Numbered from the stretch's first letter, positions 25,064-34,378 are shown. The stretch is DNA of 37,651 bases from UBA1732 sp045114235 (GCA_045114235.1 JBGUKB010000120.1:1-37651), one strand, 5' to 3'. Program-made: numbers and translations. Notes: a model not told the origin generated them from the sequence alone.

Positions 25064-26744
25064 CGAAATACGCCGGACGCTGCGGTTCCTGCAATGGACG
25101 GCATTGACATTCATCCTCACGCTCGGCCTGCTGCTGGCGTACGACATGTACCGAAACCGCGCCCCGATCAAACAGGCGCAGGACGAGCTCGCCGAACTGA
25201 AACAGCAGGACCTGGCGGACGCGAAACTCGCACAGACCGTGCGCAACCTGGATTACCTGTACCGGTCCGCGTATTTCCAGACGAAGGATAAACAGAAGCG
25301 GGGCGTGCTCCTGCTCGGGATCGCGTTCTTCGTGCTCTGCGGGCTCTTCGGAGCCGAGATGTTCTGGTTCGCGCCGAAGCTGAAGGTGCCGCGCGGCTCG
25401 GGTGCGACTCCCGAGAAGGAACGCCGCCAGCTGCTCATCTTCGCATCCTGTGGGATTGTCGTGCTGGTCGCCGCGCTCGCGGTCCTGCGGATCGTGCTTG
25501 TCCCGGCGGGAACTAAAGCTGTTACAGCCGCGGCAAATGATTCCGGTACAAAGGAACGGCCGGACGAAGTGAAACCGGTTCAAACGGAAACGATCGACCT
25601 GGCGGCCGCGCTCGAGGCCGAACGCGCCCAGTGGCCTCAGTTCCGAGGCTCCACGCTGCCGAACGCCAACATGCTGCCCGCGAACTGGGATTTTCAGGAG
25701 AAGTGGACCAGTGCAGTCGCGCTTCCCGGCAACGGTTCTCCCGTCGTGTGGGACGACCTCGTGTTCGTCTCCGGCAGCGACGGCAAGACCGGCGCGGTGT
25801 CCTGTTACGACGCGGCGACCGGCGTGCTCAAATGGAAGGCGGAGACGCCGCCCTTCGCCGCGCTTCCCGAGGTTGGCGAGGATACCGGTTACGCCGCGCC
25901 GACCCCGTGCGTGGACGCTAAACGCGTCTATGCGGTGTTTGCCTCGGGCGACGTGCTCTGCGTCGGCCACGACGGCAAGCAGCTTTGGCATAAACGCCTG
26001 CCGAATCCGGTCGTGATGTATGGATACGCCTCCTCGCCACTGCTGATGGGCGACAAGCTGATCGTGCAGTACGATCTGGACGAATCGCAGACCCTGTTCG
26101 CGTTGAACGTCTTCACTGGCGAGATCGCGTGGGAGAACGAACGTGACGCATCGGCCAGCTGGTCGTCGCCGAAGGGGCTCGTGGTCGACGGCAAGGGCAT
26201 GATCTTCACGGCGGGGAACGAGCTCGCCGAACTCTTCGACCTCGAAACCGGCGAGGAGCTCTGGTGGCTGGAGTGCATGGGCGGCGAAGTCGCCGCCTCC
26301 GCCTCCGTCCGGGACGATAAAATCTTTTTCTCGAATTCCGGCGCGTTCACAGGCGCCTTCCGTGCAAGCGACGGGGAAATCCTGTTTCAGAACGAGGATT
26401 CGCCCGCGCCCGACGTGGCGTCCGCAGTGCTGTTCGGAGACCAGTACCTGCTGTTCGGCAGCGGCGGCACGATCATCGGGATCGACGCGACGGACGGACA
26501 TGAACTCTACGAGGTGGACCTCGACAACGGTTTCTACTCTTCGCCTGTGGCCGTCGGCGGGAAGGTCGTGGCAGTCAATATGGACGGCGTGCTTTATGAG
26601 TTTGAACCCGGCGCGGAGAAACTCGAAACCGTCGGCAAATATGAACTCGGGAAAAGTGTCGTCTGCGTTCCGGCGTTCCACAAGGGCAATGTGATACTCC
26701 GCACGAGGGACAACGAGCTTATCTGCCTGGAGGCGAAACAATGA
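25053..26744 (+). CDS. Membrane-anchored PQQ-like beta-propeller protein with three N-terminal membrane segments
   Basis: The 563-residue product has membrane segments at about 12-30, 84-105 and 127-150, a charged probable coiled coil between the first two (about 37-70), a linker, then a WPQFRGS entry motif near residue 192 and a PQQ-like propeller: SCYDAATGVLKWK, LNVFTGEIAWEN, FDLETGEELWWL and IDATDGHELYEV. Three segments place the propeller outside if the N-terminus is inside. Its ATG lies inside the preceding gene, behind AAGGAG. The membrane segments distinguish it from the other propellers here and could provide contact with the polyferredoxin encoded just upstream (inference). Confidence 0.83.
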   Translation: MKNDEIRRTLRFLQWTALTFILTLGLLLAYDMYRNRAPIKQAQDELAELKQQDLADAKLAQTVRNLDYLYRSAYFQTKDKQKRGVLLLGIAFFVLCGLFGAEMFWFAPKLKVPRGSGATPEKERRQLLIFASCGIVVLVAALAVLRIVLVPAGTKAVTAAANDSGTKERPDEVKPVQTETIDLAAALEAERAQWPQFRGSTLPNANMLPANWDFQEKWTSAVALPGNGSPVVWDDLVFVSGSDGKTGAVSCYDAATGVLKWKAETPPFAALPEVGEDTGYAAPTPCVDAKRVYAVFASGDVLCVGHDGKQLWHKRLPNPVVMYGYASSPLLMGDKLIVQYDLDESQTLFALNVFTGEIAWENERDASASWSSPKGLVVDGKGMIFTAGNELAELFDLETGEELWWLECMGGEVAASASVRDDKIFFSNSGAFTGAFRASDGEILFQNEDSPAPDVASAVLFGDQYLLFGSGGTIIGIDATDGHELYEVDLDNGFYSSPVAVGGKVVAVNMDGVLYEFEPGAEKLETVGKYELGKSVVCVPAFHKGNVILRTRDNELICLEAKQ

Positions 26745-29674
26745 CTCCTGATCCGGCGTCTCACCTCGAACTCATCGACCCGCTTCTGCCGGAACTGATC
26801 GCACTTCAGCGGCGCGACCGCTGTCTGCTGCCGGAGCCGATGGCCGACCTCGCGCGCCGGTTGAATGTGCCACTGAACCGCTTGTACAGCGTGGCAAGTT
26901 TCTACCAGGCGTTCCGGTTCACGCCGTGCGGCAAGCATCAGATCAAGGTCTGCGTGGGGGCGGCGTGCTATGTGAAGGGCGCGGAACACGTCTACGAGGC
27001 GTTCCGCAAGCATCTGAACATCCCCGACGACGGCGACACCTCGCCGGACGGTCTGTTCACGGTCAGCAAGGTCGCCTGCCTCGGCTGCTGCATGCTCGCC
27101 GTGGCGGTGCAGATCGACCGCCACATCTTCGGACACGTCACGCCGTCGACAGTCGGCCGCGTCGTACGGGATTTCCTGCTGATGGTCCGCGACGAAGAAG
27201 CCGCCGCACAGGATTCCACGCTGACGGACGCAAAGGAAAAACAGCAGCCGGAGATCCGCATCTGCCGGTGTTCCTCCTGCCGGGCGGCCGGAAGCGGACG
27301 CATCTTCGATGCTTTTGAGGAGGAACGCCGCTCGGGCAAGTTCGACTACAAGATGAAGGAGGTCGGCTGTCACGGTATGTCCTACCGTGCGCCACTCGTG
27401 ACGGTCGTGCTGGAAAACGCGGTCTATCATTACGACAACGTGCAGGAATACGACGTGCGCGGCATCGTGGCGCAGCATTTCTCCACGAAGGAACTCGGCT
27501 GGAAGAGCCGGGCGTTTCTGGACGCCTTCTACAGCCGCCGTCCACAGGGCTGCATGAAGCTCGCCGAATTGCCGCCCGAACTCGACAAACTTAGGCTCGT
27601 CACGAAAAACAGCGGCATGGACGACCCGGAATCTCTCGACGACTACCGGGGGCATGGCGGATTCGCCGCTCTGGAACGCGCATTTACCATGATGCCCGCG
27701 CAGATTGTGGACGTGCTGAAACGTTCCAAACTGCGCGGCCGCGGAGGAGGCGGATTCCCGACCGGGGAGAAATGGCGCATGGCGCTGGAGGCTCCGGGCG
27801 ACCGGAAGGTCGTGATCTGCAACGCAGACGAAGGCGACCCCGGTGCGTTCATGGACCGGATGCTGATGGAGTCGTACCCGTATCGTGTGCTGGAGGGCAT
27901 CCTGATCGCCGCACGCACCATCGGGGCAAAACTCTCCATCATCTACATCCGCGAGGAATACGCGCAGGCTGTTTCCGTGCTGGAACGCGTAATCGCGAAG
28001 CTCCGCGCATCCGGCATTTTCGAGAGGATCGCGCCCTTTTTCGACCTCGTTTTGTTCCGGGGCGCGGGCGCATTCGTCTGCGGCGAGGAAACCGCCCTGC
28101 TGGAATCCATCGAGGGCAGGCGCGGCATCCCGCGCAAACGCCCGCCTTTCCCCGTGAACGGCGGTCTCCGCGGACTCCCGACGCTGATGAACAATGTGGA
28201 AACGTTCGCATGCGTCCCGATCATACTCGCGGACGGCGGCGCAGCGTTCAACGCTGTCGGCACGGACGAATCGCACGGCACCAAGGCGTTCGCCCTCGCC
28301 GGAAAGGTTCGCCAGGGCGGCCTGATCGAAGTGCCGATCGGCATCACCATCGACGAGATCGTGGAGCAGTACGGCGGCGGCGCAGAGAAAAACCACACCG
28401 TGAAGGCCGTCATGATCGGCGGTCCCTCCGGCGGGTGCATCCCCCGGAGCCACTTCGACATCCGCGTCGACTACCAGACGCTTCAGAAAAACGGCGCCAT
28501 GATGGGGTCCGGCGGCCTCATCGTGATCGACGAATCCGACTGCATGGTCGACATCGCGCTGTACTTCCTGCGGTTCCTCCGCAACGAATCCTGCGGGAAG
28601 TGCGTGATGTGCCGCGAGGGCGTGGCGCATCTCTGCGACCTCGTGGAATCCCTCACGCACAAGGGTCCGAAGCCGCCCGGACTGCTCGAACGCATCGAAA
28701 ACCTCGCGCGCATGATCCAGCAGGGATCGCTCTGCGCGCTCGGCCGCACCGCGCCGAACATGGTATTGAGCGCTCTGCATGAGTTCCACAGCGAATTTGA
28801 GGCGCACCTTGATAACGAATGTCCCGCCGGAAAGTGCATGGAGCTGACCGAGTTCAGGATCACGGACGACTGCATCGGCTGCACCAAGTGCATCCAGTCA
28901 TGTGCCGCCGGGGCCATCGAGTGCGAACCGCTGGAAAGCGCCCGCATCCTCTCCGAAACGTGCGTCCGATGCGGTGTCTGCCGTTCGGTCTGCCCGGAAC
29001 ACGCCATCGTGAACCCGTGCCGCGAACGTCCCGAACAGGAAGTGCCGTTCCCGGAAGAGGCCCACGCAGCTCCGGTCACGGGCGACATCATCGTGATCGA
29101 CGGCGCGGAACACCCTTTTGTGCCCGGACGCACTATGCTGGACTATATGGACCGGCTCCCCACGCTCTGCTATATGGAGTGCGGCGGGACCGGCGCGCAC
29201 TGCATGGTCTGCGCCGTATGGGACGCGGTGCTCGGACGCTTCATCCCCGGCTGCGAACAGCTGCTCCAGCGCGGCCATATCTACGAAACGGATTCGGACC
29301 GCGTCCGGGCGTTCCGCACGGAGGCGCTGTCCCTCATGCTGGTCCGCCACGATTTCCGTTGCGGGGCCTGTGCCGCGAAGGGCAAGTGCAAGTTCTTCGC
29401 CCTCGTCCGCGAATACGGCGCGAAGAAGCCGAAAAACGAGCTGACGCATCCCGATCCAGTCGAAACCGCGCACCTCGTTTATGACGGCGGCAAGTGCATC
29501 CTCTGCCAGCGGTGCGTCGGTGTCTCCGGGGAAAAGCTCGCCGTTCACAACCGCGCCGACCGCGCAGTCATTTCGCCCGGTCCCGACGGATGGGAGTCGC
29601 TGGACGCCAAAACCGCCGAAAAGGTTTGCGCCATCTGTCCGACCGGCGCGCTTGCGCTGAAAAACAGGAGCTGA
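26741..29674 (+). CDS. Fused NuoE-NuoF-NuoG-like NAD(P)H diaphorase
   Basis: One 977-residue chain holds the electron-input module of complex I and bifurcating hydrogenases. In order: NuoE-type [2Fe-2S] domain (C71, C76, C113, C117); a second thioredoxin-like domain (C175, C180, C210, with serine at 214 where a fourth cysteine is usual); NuoF flavin/NADH domain (LRGRGGGGFP 331-340, CNADEGDPGAF 360-370, GAGAFVCGEE 441-450); N3-type cluster (C618, C621, C624, C665); 2x[4Fe-4S] (C711-C721, C741-C751); NuoG-type [2Fe-2S] (C810, C821, C824, C838); His-Cys cluster (H870, C874, C877, C883); and a last cluster (C919, C922, C925, C963 or C966). It has no signal peptide, no molybdopterin domain and no hydrogenase H-cluster. 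It probably oxidises NAD(P)H in the cytoplasm and passes electrons to an operon partner (inference). Confidence 0.9.
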   Translation: MTPDPASHLELIDPLLPELIALQRRDRCLLPEPMADLARRLNVPLNRLYSVASFYQAFRFTPCGKHQIKVCVGAACYVKGAEHVYEAFRKHLNIPDDGDTSPDGLFTVSKVACLGCCMLAVAVQIDRHIFGHVTPSTVGRVVRDFLLMVRDEEAAAQDSTLTDAKEKQQPEIRICRCSSCRAAGSGRIFDAFEEERRSGKFDYKMKEVGCHGMSYRAPLVTVVLENAVYHYDNVQEYDVRGIVAQHFSTKELGWKSRAFLDAFYSRRPQGCMKLAELPPELDKLRLVTKNSGMDDPESLDDYRGHGGFAALERAFTMMPAQIVDVLKRSKLRGRGGGGFPTGEKWRMALEAPGDRKVVICNADEGDPGAFMDRMLMESYPYRVLEGILIAARTIGAKLSIIYIREEYAQAVSVLERVIAKLRASGIFERIAPFFDLVLFRGAGAFVCGEETALLESIEGRRGIPRKRPPFPVNGGLRGLPTLMNNVETFACVPIILADGGAAFNAVGTDESHGTKAFALAGKVRQGGLIEVPIGITIDEIVEQYGGGAEKNHTVKAVMIGGPSGGCIPRSHFDIRVDYQTLQKNGAMMGSGGLIVIDESDCMVDIALYFLRFLRNESCGKCVMCREGVAHLCDLVESLTHKGPKPPGLLERIENLARMIQQGSLCALGRTAPNMVLSALHEFHSEFEAHLDNECPAGKCMELTEFRITDDCIGCTKCIQSCAAGAIECEPLESARILSETCVRCGVCRSVCPEHAIVNPCRERPEQEVPFPEEAHAAPVTGDIIVIDGAEHPFVPGRTMLDYMDRLPTLCYMECGGTGAHCMVCAVWDAVLGRFIPGCEQLLQRGHIYETDSDRVRAFRTEALSLMLVRHDFRCGACAAKGKCKFFALVREYGAKKPKNELTHPDPVETAHLVYDGGKCILCQRCVGVSGEKLAVHNRADRAVISPGPDGWESLDAKTAEKVCAICPTGALALKNRS

Positions 29675-29680
29675 CCCGCC

Positions 29681-30754
29681 ATGAAGGTTTTCCGCATCGC
29701 AGTGCTTTTTATCCTGTTCCTGCTGGGGACAGCGTGCCTCGTGTGGTATTTCCATATGAGTGATGACGCGGACGGATCGGGAAAAAAACAGCTTTCCGGC
29801 GTGCTCCTGACTGACACTTCCCCGCTCGGCGAGCTCTCGATCCTGTCTGACGGCTCGTTTGCCGCCGGGAATGCCCGCGGCGAGGTGAAGTTCTTCCGTC
29901 CGGGCGAACCTGTGCAGACGGTCTCCGTATCGAAGATTTCGATCTCCGCCCCGGTCGCGGAGTTCGACGGCGTCTGCTACGTCGGCGACGAAAGCGGCAC
30001 GTTCGCGGCGTTCACGCCGGACAGAGGCGTGCTGTGGACGTTCCGCGCGGGCAACCAGATCACGGGCGGCGCGGTGCGGGATTCCGACGGTCTCGTCTGG
30101 TTCGGATCCCACGACCATTCCCTGTACGCGCTGGACGCCTCCGGCAAGCTCGTCCACGAGGTCGAATGCAACGGGCAGATCAACGGTTCCCCGGTGTTCG
30201 ACGGCGCCTTCGTGTACCTGGGCAGCTGCGACGGCAAGCTCCGCAAGATCGACATCCATACGGGTACGGTCGTGAAGTCTCTGGATTTTGAGTCCTACAT
30301 CCCGGAAACGCCGATCCTCTCAGACGGCAAACTATTCATCCTCACCCATGGCGGCGAACTTGCGGCGGTCAAAGCCGACAGCTTCGAGATCCTGTACCGC
30401 ATCAAAACCGAAAACACCTTTTTCACCTCGCCATTCGTGACGGAATCGTACGTCTTCCTGACGGATTCCAACGGGAAAATACATATTCATAAACGCGCGG
30501 ACGGCTCGTTTTTGGCGGATATGTCGTCCGGCGACTCTCTGAATCCGATCTGCACGGGCTCGGACAACGGCGTCTACACGATTTCCCGCCGGGGGACCCT
30601 GAGCTTTTTTGAGGCCGGAAGCAGGAAACAATGTGTCATCGCGGAGTTCCCGTCCGACTTCAAGTCAGGAGTGATTGAGGCGGGGAACATTCTTGTCGTC
30701 CCAGATGAATTCGGCAATGTTTTCTATGCTGAAAAAAAGGATTTTGAACCATGA
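29681..30754 (+). CDS. Membrane-anchored PQQ-like beta-propeller protein (third in the operon)
   Basis: The 357-residue product has an N-terminal anchor (about residues 5-24) followed by short propeller blades of the PQQ-like type: GTFAAFTPDRGVLWTF, HDHSLYALDASGKLVHEV, CDGKLRKIDIHTGTVVKS and GELAAVKADSFEILYRI. It is smaller than the other two anchored propellers and lacks a WPxFRG entry motif. GGAG at 29668-29671 sets the start, 6 nt after the diaphorase stop. It overlaps the ABC ATPase start by ATGA. Role unknown; it could be a scaffold linking the electron-transfer proteins to the exporter (inference). Confidence 0.82.
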   Translation: MKVFRIAVLFILFLLGTACLVWYFHMSDDADGSGKKQLSGVLLTDTSPLGELSILSDGSFAAGNARGEVKFFRPGEPVQTVSVSKISISAPVAEFDGVCYVGDESGTFAAFTPDRGVLWTFRAGNQITGGAVRDSDGLVWFGSHDHSLYALDASGKLVHEVECNGQINGSPVFDGAFVYLGSCDGKLRKIDIHTGTVVKSLDFESYIPETPILSDGKLFILTHGGELAAVKADSFEILYRIKTENTFFTSPFVTESYVFLTDSNGKIHIHKRADGSFLADMSSGDSLNPICTGSDNGVYTISRRGTLSFFEAGSRKQCVIAEFPSDFKSGVIEAGNILVVPDEFGNVFYAEKKDFEP

Positions 30755-31389
30755 ACCTGACTGTTTCAAAACTGACAAAGACGTTCACGCGGGCGGACGA
30801 GCGCATCGAGCTATTCCATGAGTTCAATCTGAATCTGAACACGGGCGAGGCGTTGACCGTGCTCGGCCCGTCCGGCAGCGGCAAGACCACGCTCCTGCGG
30901 ATGATCGCCGGGCTTGAACGTCCCGACAGCGGGAAGATCATGTTCGACGGACAAAACATCTTTGAGATGTCCACCGAGAGTCGCCGGGGGTTCCGTCTGC
31001 ATCATATCGGATTTGCCGACCAGTACGCCCGGATGCTGCCGCAGCTGACCGCGCTGGAAAATGTGCAGATTCCGGCAGCAGGCGAAAACAAGGACTGTTC
31101 CGTCCGTGCGAAAGCGCTTTTGACGGAATTCGGCCTTGCAAAACGCTTGGACCATTTCCCGGCTGAACTGTCCGGCGGCGAGCTTCAGCGGGTCGTTCTG
31201 GCGCGCGCGCTGATCCTCGAACCGGAATTCCTGCTGCTCGACGAACCGACATCCGCGCTGGACCCCGCCCGGAGCGAATCCCTGCTGGAACTCCTGCGCG
31301 ACGTGAACCGCACGCACGGGACCGCGATCCTGATGGTCACGCACAATCCGCGCGTGCTCGACTTCTTCCCCCGTTCGGTGAGCTTATGA
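30751..31389 (+). CDS. ABC transporter ATPase, LolD/MacB-type
   Basis: The 212-residue protein has all ABC motifs: Walker A GPSGSGKTT (39-47), Q-loop near residue 91 followed by LPQLTALENV, signature LSGGE (140-144), Walker B LLLDEP (161-166), D-loop SALD and switch histidine in MVTHNP. The LTALENV stretch after the Q-loop is typical of the LolD/MacB/FtsE group that partners FtsX-type permeases, which is what the next gene encodes. These machines usually extract or export lipoproteins, peptides or lipids rather than import solutes. ATGA overlaps on both sides. Confidence 0.9.
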   Translation: MNLTVSKLTKTFTRADERIELFHEFNLNLNTGEALTVLGPSGSGKTTLLRMIAGLERPDSGKIMFDGQNIFEMSTESRRGFRLHHIGFADQYARMLPQLTALENVQIPAAGENKDCSVRAKALLTEFGLAKRLDHFPAELSGGELQRVVLARALILEPEFLLLDEPTSALDPARSESLLELLRDVNRTHGTAILMVTHNPRVLDFFPRSVSL

Positions 31390-34247
31390 CTTCTCTCTCC
31401 CGTCTGTTTCTGCGCGATCTCCGGTATCACTGGAAAGGGCTTGCGTCGCTGACTGCGGCGGCATGCCTGATCTGCGCGGTCCTGACGGGTGCGTTCCTGA
31501 TCGGCGACAGTGTGCGCGGGACGCTGATGGACAATGTGCAGCACAACACCGCGGTCGCCCGGTACCGTCAGCGTTTCCCCATTCCCGTTTCCAGTCCGGT
31601 TCAGAAAAAAGGACGGGGTGTATTGCATGTAAAAGGCTTCACGAAAGACGGCGTCCCGGTCGACGTGTACGTGCTGCCGGACGATCCAGAATCTCTTCAA
31701 AAGATCACCGGGCGCGATGCATGGGGCAGCTCCGCGCTGGCGAAGAAACTGAACCTGAAGGATGGCGAAATGCTCTCCGTCCGCATCCCGGAATTGAGCA
31801 CGATCCCGGCGGAAAGCGCGATGGGGAAGCCGCCCGAGCTCAAGCAGATGCCGTTCGTGTGGCGCGGCGAATGGACCGGTGCTGAAAGCGAACTCAATTT
31901 CGATGATCCGCAGCTGCCGCCGGACAATCTTTTTGTCAGCCGGGAGGCGCTCACGCAGGCGCTTGACCTGCCGGAGAACGCAGTGAATGAAGTCTGGATG
32001 CAAGAGCCGGAGGTTCCGTCCGACGATCTCCTTTGGGAACTTTCCGGGCTGACACTGGACAAATGGGAGGGGCGTCCCGTCCTGAAATGCAATTCCTATT
32101 TCCTGCCGAAGAGCGTTTCGGACGCCCTGCCGGGGGAGGCCACGCCGGTCCTGACGTTGTTCGTGGAGACGCTTTCCGACGGCAAAACGAGCCTATCCTA
32201 CTGCTTTGCGGGAGCCATCCGCGGCGATCCCGTCCCGGTCGAACGCGGCCATGTGCTGGTCTCGTCCAGCCTGAAGGAACGGTTCGACGGACCTATGGAG
32301 CTTTCTTATTTCACGTCCGGTTCCTTCCGCGCGATTCAGCGGAAAACGGCTGAATTTGAACAGGCTGGCACGGTTGACGATTCAACGATCACGGACGTGC
32401 TGTCGCCGGAGATCCCCGGCCTGACGGATTCCGACGACTGTTCCGGCTGGGAGGCTGCGATCCCGATCGACTTCGACCGGATCAGGGACGAGGACGAAGC
32501 GTACTGGAACGAGCACCGGAGCAAGCCGAAACTGTACCTGAACTTCGAGGAGGCGCAGGAGATGTTCGCGCCCGGACTCTGCACCGCCGCGCTCTTCCCG
32601 ACTGACTGGACCGCGGACCGCGTCCGGCAGGAGACGCTGAAAACGCTTCGGACCATGCCGGAATACAGCCACGTGGACGACCTGATGAATACAACGGCGG
32701 ACAAGGTCAGCCGCGGCGTTCCGTTCGCGCCGCTGTTCCTCGGCCTGAGCTTCTTCCTGATCGTCTCCGGTCTGCTCGTGCTCGCGATGCTCCTGAAACT
32801 GCACATTCAGGACCGCGCGGCCGAACTCGCATTGCTGACCGACTACATGCCGCTCAAACGCGTCCGGAGATTCCTGCTCGCGGAATTCTCCGCCGTGCTT
32901 ATTCCGGGGATGCTTATCGGACTCGCGGCCGGAACGCTCCTGTGCCGGATTCAGATCTTCCTGCTGGAACACTCCTGGAACGGCATCGTGCTGATGGAGC
33001 GCATCCGGTTCCACGGGCGACCTGTCTCCTATCTTATCGCCTTTATCATTTCGGCGGCGTGCGCGTGGGCGGTCGTGATGCTTTCCGTCCGCCGGACAGG
33101 CCCGGATCAAACGAAACTTGCCCGGCCTCATTCCTCCTGCGTGCGTCCGGTCTGGCGCATCGGGATGCTTTCCTTCGTCCGGCTCTGCCGCCAGTATTCG
33201 TTGTGTGCCGTCCTGCTGGTGCTGGGCTACCTCGGCACGCTCGGCGTCGGCGCGTTCGGGATCAAGGCGCGCGGCGAGGATGCGTTCGGGTACGCCTATG
33301 TCGCAACGACGCTTCTGCCGGTCGTCCCCGACTACGATGCGCCGTTCCCGGCGGGCGGGCTCCCGGTGCGCGTCCATGCCGCCGACCGTGCGGACTGCTC
33401 CAACCTGCTGCTCGCGGCCAGTCCGACCGTGTTCGGCGTCGACCTCGAGACCTTGACCGGCGATCCCGGTTTTCTGAAGGACGGGTCGGCGGCGGTCGAC
33501 GAAGGCTCGCTCCTTTGGATCATGCAGAAGAAGCAGTACGACACAGTGGACTATCCGAACGGCACGCTCACGCTGGACCGCGTGCTGAAAGCCTCGGTCT
33601 TCCAGGGCGGCGTCCTGACCGGACTCGACACCTTCGAACGCCTTTTCCCCGAAACGGAGGGCGCGCAGTTCTTCCTGATCCGAAGTGAAGCAGACGTCCC
33701 CGCCTGGCGCGAATACCTCGAGCCGTTCGGCCTGGAGCTCGTGAGCGCCGACGAATTCATGGCCCGCGCCGAACGCTTCCAGAACCGCTATCTCGCGATC
33801 TTCCTTCAGCTCGGCCTGCTCGGTGCGCTGCTGGGGTTCGGGGCGCTGGTCCTGCTCATGATGCGGAATCTGCGCGCCCGCGAGGCAGAGACCGTCCTGC
33901 TCGCGGAAACCGGCTGGTCCCGCAGGATGCTCGCAATGCTGTACCTGACCGAAAACCTGTGCCTTTTCCTCGGCAGCGCGGGCGTTTCCCTGCTTCTGCT
34001 CCTGCTGCTGGTGGCGTTCGCGTCGCTGAATCTCGCTGTTCTGCTGGGCGGATTCGTGTTCCTGACTGCCGCGGGCGTCCTGATGATCGCCGGGATGATC
34101 GAACTGTATTTCCTGCCCTGCAGCGGCGTTTACCTGAAACGTTTCTATCTGAAGTCGCTCTGTTACGGAAACACGTGTTTCCGGTATGAACAGCGGAGCA
34201 TGTCCCATCGCGTCCCGCACAAAAAAGCGCGGGATCCTCCTCACTGA
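31386..34247 (+). CDS. Large FtsX-type ABC permease
   Basis: The 953-residue protein starts with one membrane segment (about 19-40), then a periplasmic region of some 400 residues, then membrane segments near 449-475, 501-520 and 546-566. A further segment at 604-624, a second periplasmic region of about 180 residues, and segments near 802-826 and 857-910 follow. This duplicated FtsX layout resembles LolC/E-like or DUF214-type permeases with two cores in one chain. It pairs with the ATPase encoded just upstream. The cargo is unknown; in this operon a terpenoid product or lipid-anchored component is possible (inference). It is the last gene of the coupled operon. Confidence 0.83.
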   Translation: MTSLSRLFLRDLRYHWKGLASLTAAACLICAVLTGAFLIGDSVRGTLMDNVQHNTAVARYRQRFPIPVSSPVQKKGRGVLHVKGFTKDGVPVDVYVLPDDPESLQKITGRDAWGSSALAKKLNLKDGEMLSVRIPELSTIPAESAMGKPPELKQMPFVWRGEWTGAESELNFDDPQLPPDNLFVSREALTQALDLPENAVNEVWMQEPEVPSDDLLWELSGLTLDKWEGRPVLKCNSYFLPKSVSDALPGEATPVLTLFVETLSDGKTSLSYCFAGAIRGDPVPVERGHVLVSSSLKERFDGPMELSYFTSGSFRAIQRKTAEFEQAGTVDDSTITDVLSPEIPGLTDSDDCSGWEAAIPIDFDRIRDEDEAYWNEHRSKPKLYLNFEEAQEMFAPGLCTAALFPTDWTADRVRQETLKTLRTMPEYSHVDDLMNTTADKVSRGVPFAPLFLGLSFFLIVSGLLVLAMLLKLHIQDRAAELALLTDYMPLKRVRRFLLAEFSAVLIPGMLIGLAAGTLLCRIQIFLLEHSWNGIVLMERIRFHGRPVSYLIAFIISAACAWAVVMLSVRRTGPDQTKLARPHSSCVRPVWRIGMLSFVRLCRQYSLCAVLLVLGYLGTLGVGAFGIKARGEDAFGYAYVATTLLPVVPDYDAPFPAGGLPVRVHAADRADCSNLLLAASPTVFGVDLETLTGDPGFLKDGSAAVDEGSLLWIMQKKQYDTVDYPNGTLTLDRVLKASVFQGGVLTGLDTFERLFPETEGAQFFLIRSEADVPAWREYLEPFGLELVSADEFMARAERFQNRYLAIFLQLGLLGALLGFGALVLLMMRNLRAREAETVLLAETGWSRRMLAMLYLTENLCLFLGSAGVSLLLLLLLVAFASLNLAVLLGGFVFLTAAGVLMIAGMIELYFLPCSGVYLKRFYLKSLCYGNTCFRYEQRSMSHRVPHKKARDPPH

Positions 34248-34289
34248 TCCCGGCACGGAAACTTTTCCTCCCTCATTCCCTTTTATTTC

Positions 34290-34320
34290 GGAAACGGGCG
34301 CATCATGCGCGTCCGTTTCC
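34290..34320 (+). terminator. Hairpin between the ABC permease and the MIP channel genes
   Basis: Arms GGAAACGG...GCGCAT (34290-34305) and ATGCGC...CCGTTTCC (to 34320) form a long stem with one small internal mismatch. No T run follows. It could end the long operon or be an attenuator-like structure in the leader of the next gene. Confidence 0.4.
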
Positions 34321-34378
34321 TTCCGTTGCCGCATTTGTCCCGCGGCATCCCCCAACAATCCATTACGTTTGAAAACCT

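Noticed and set aside
26594..28807. Minus-strand open frame of 737 codons
   Set aside because: It lies antisense to the diaphorase, which has every expected motif. The antisense product is His/Ala/Arg-rich with no domain, as is usual in GC-rich shadows.
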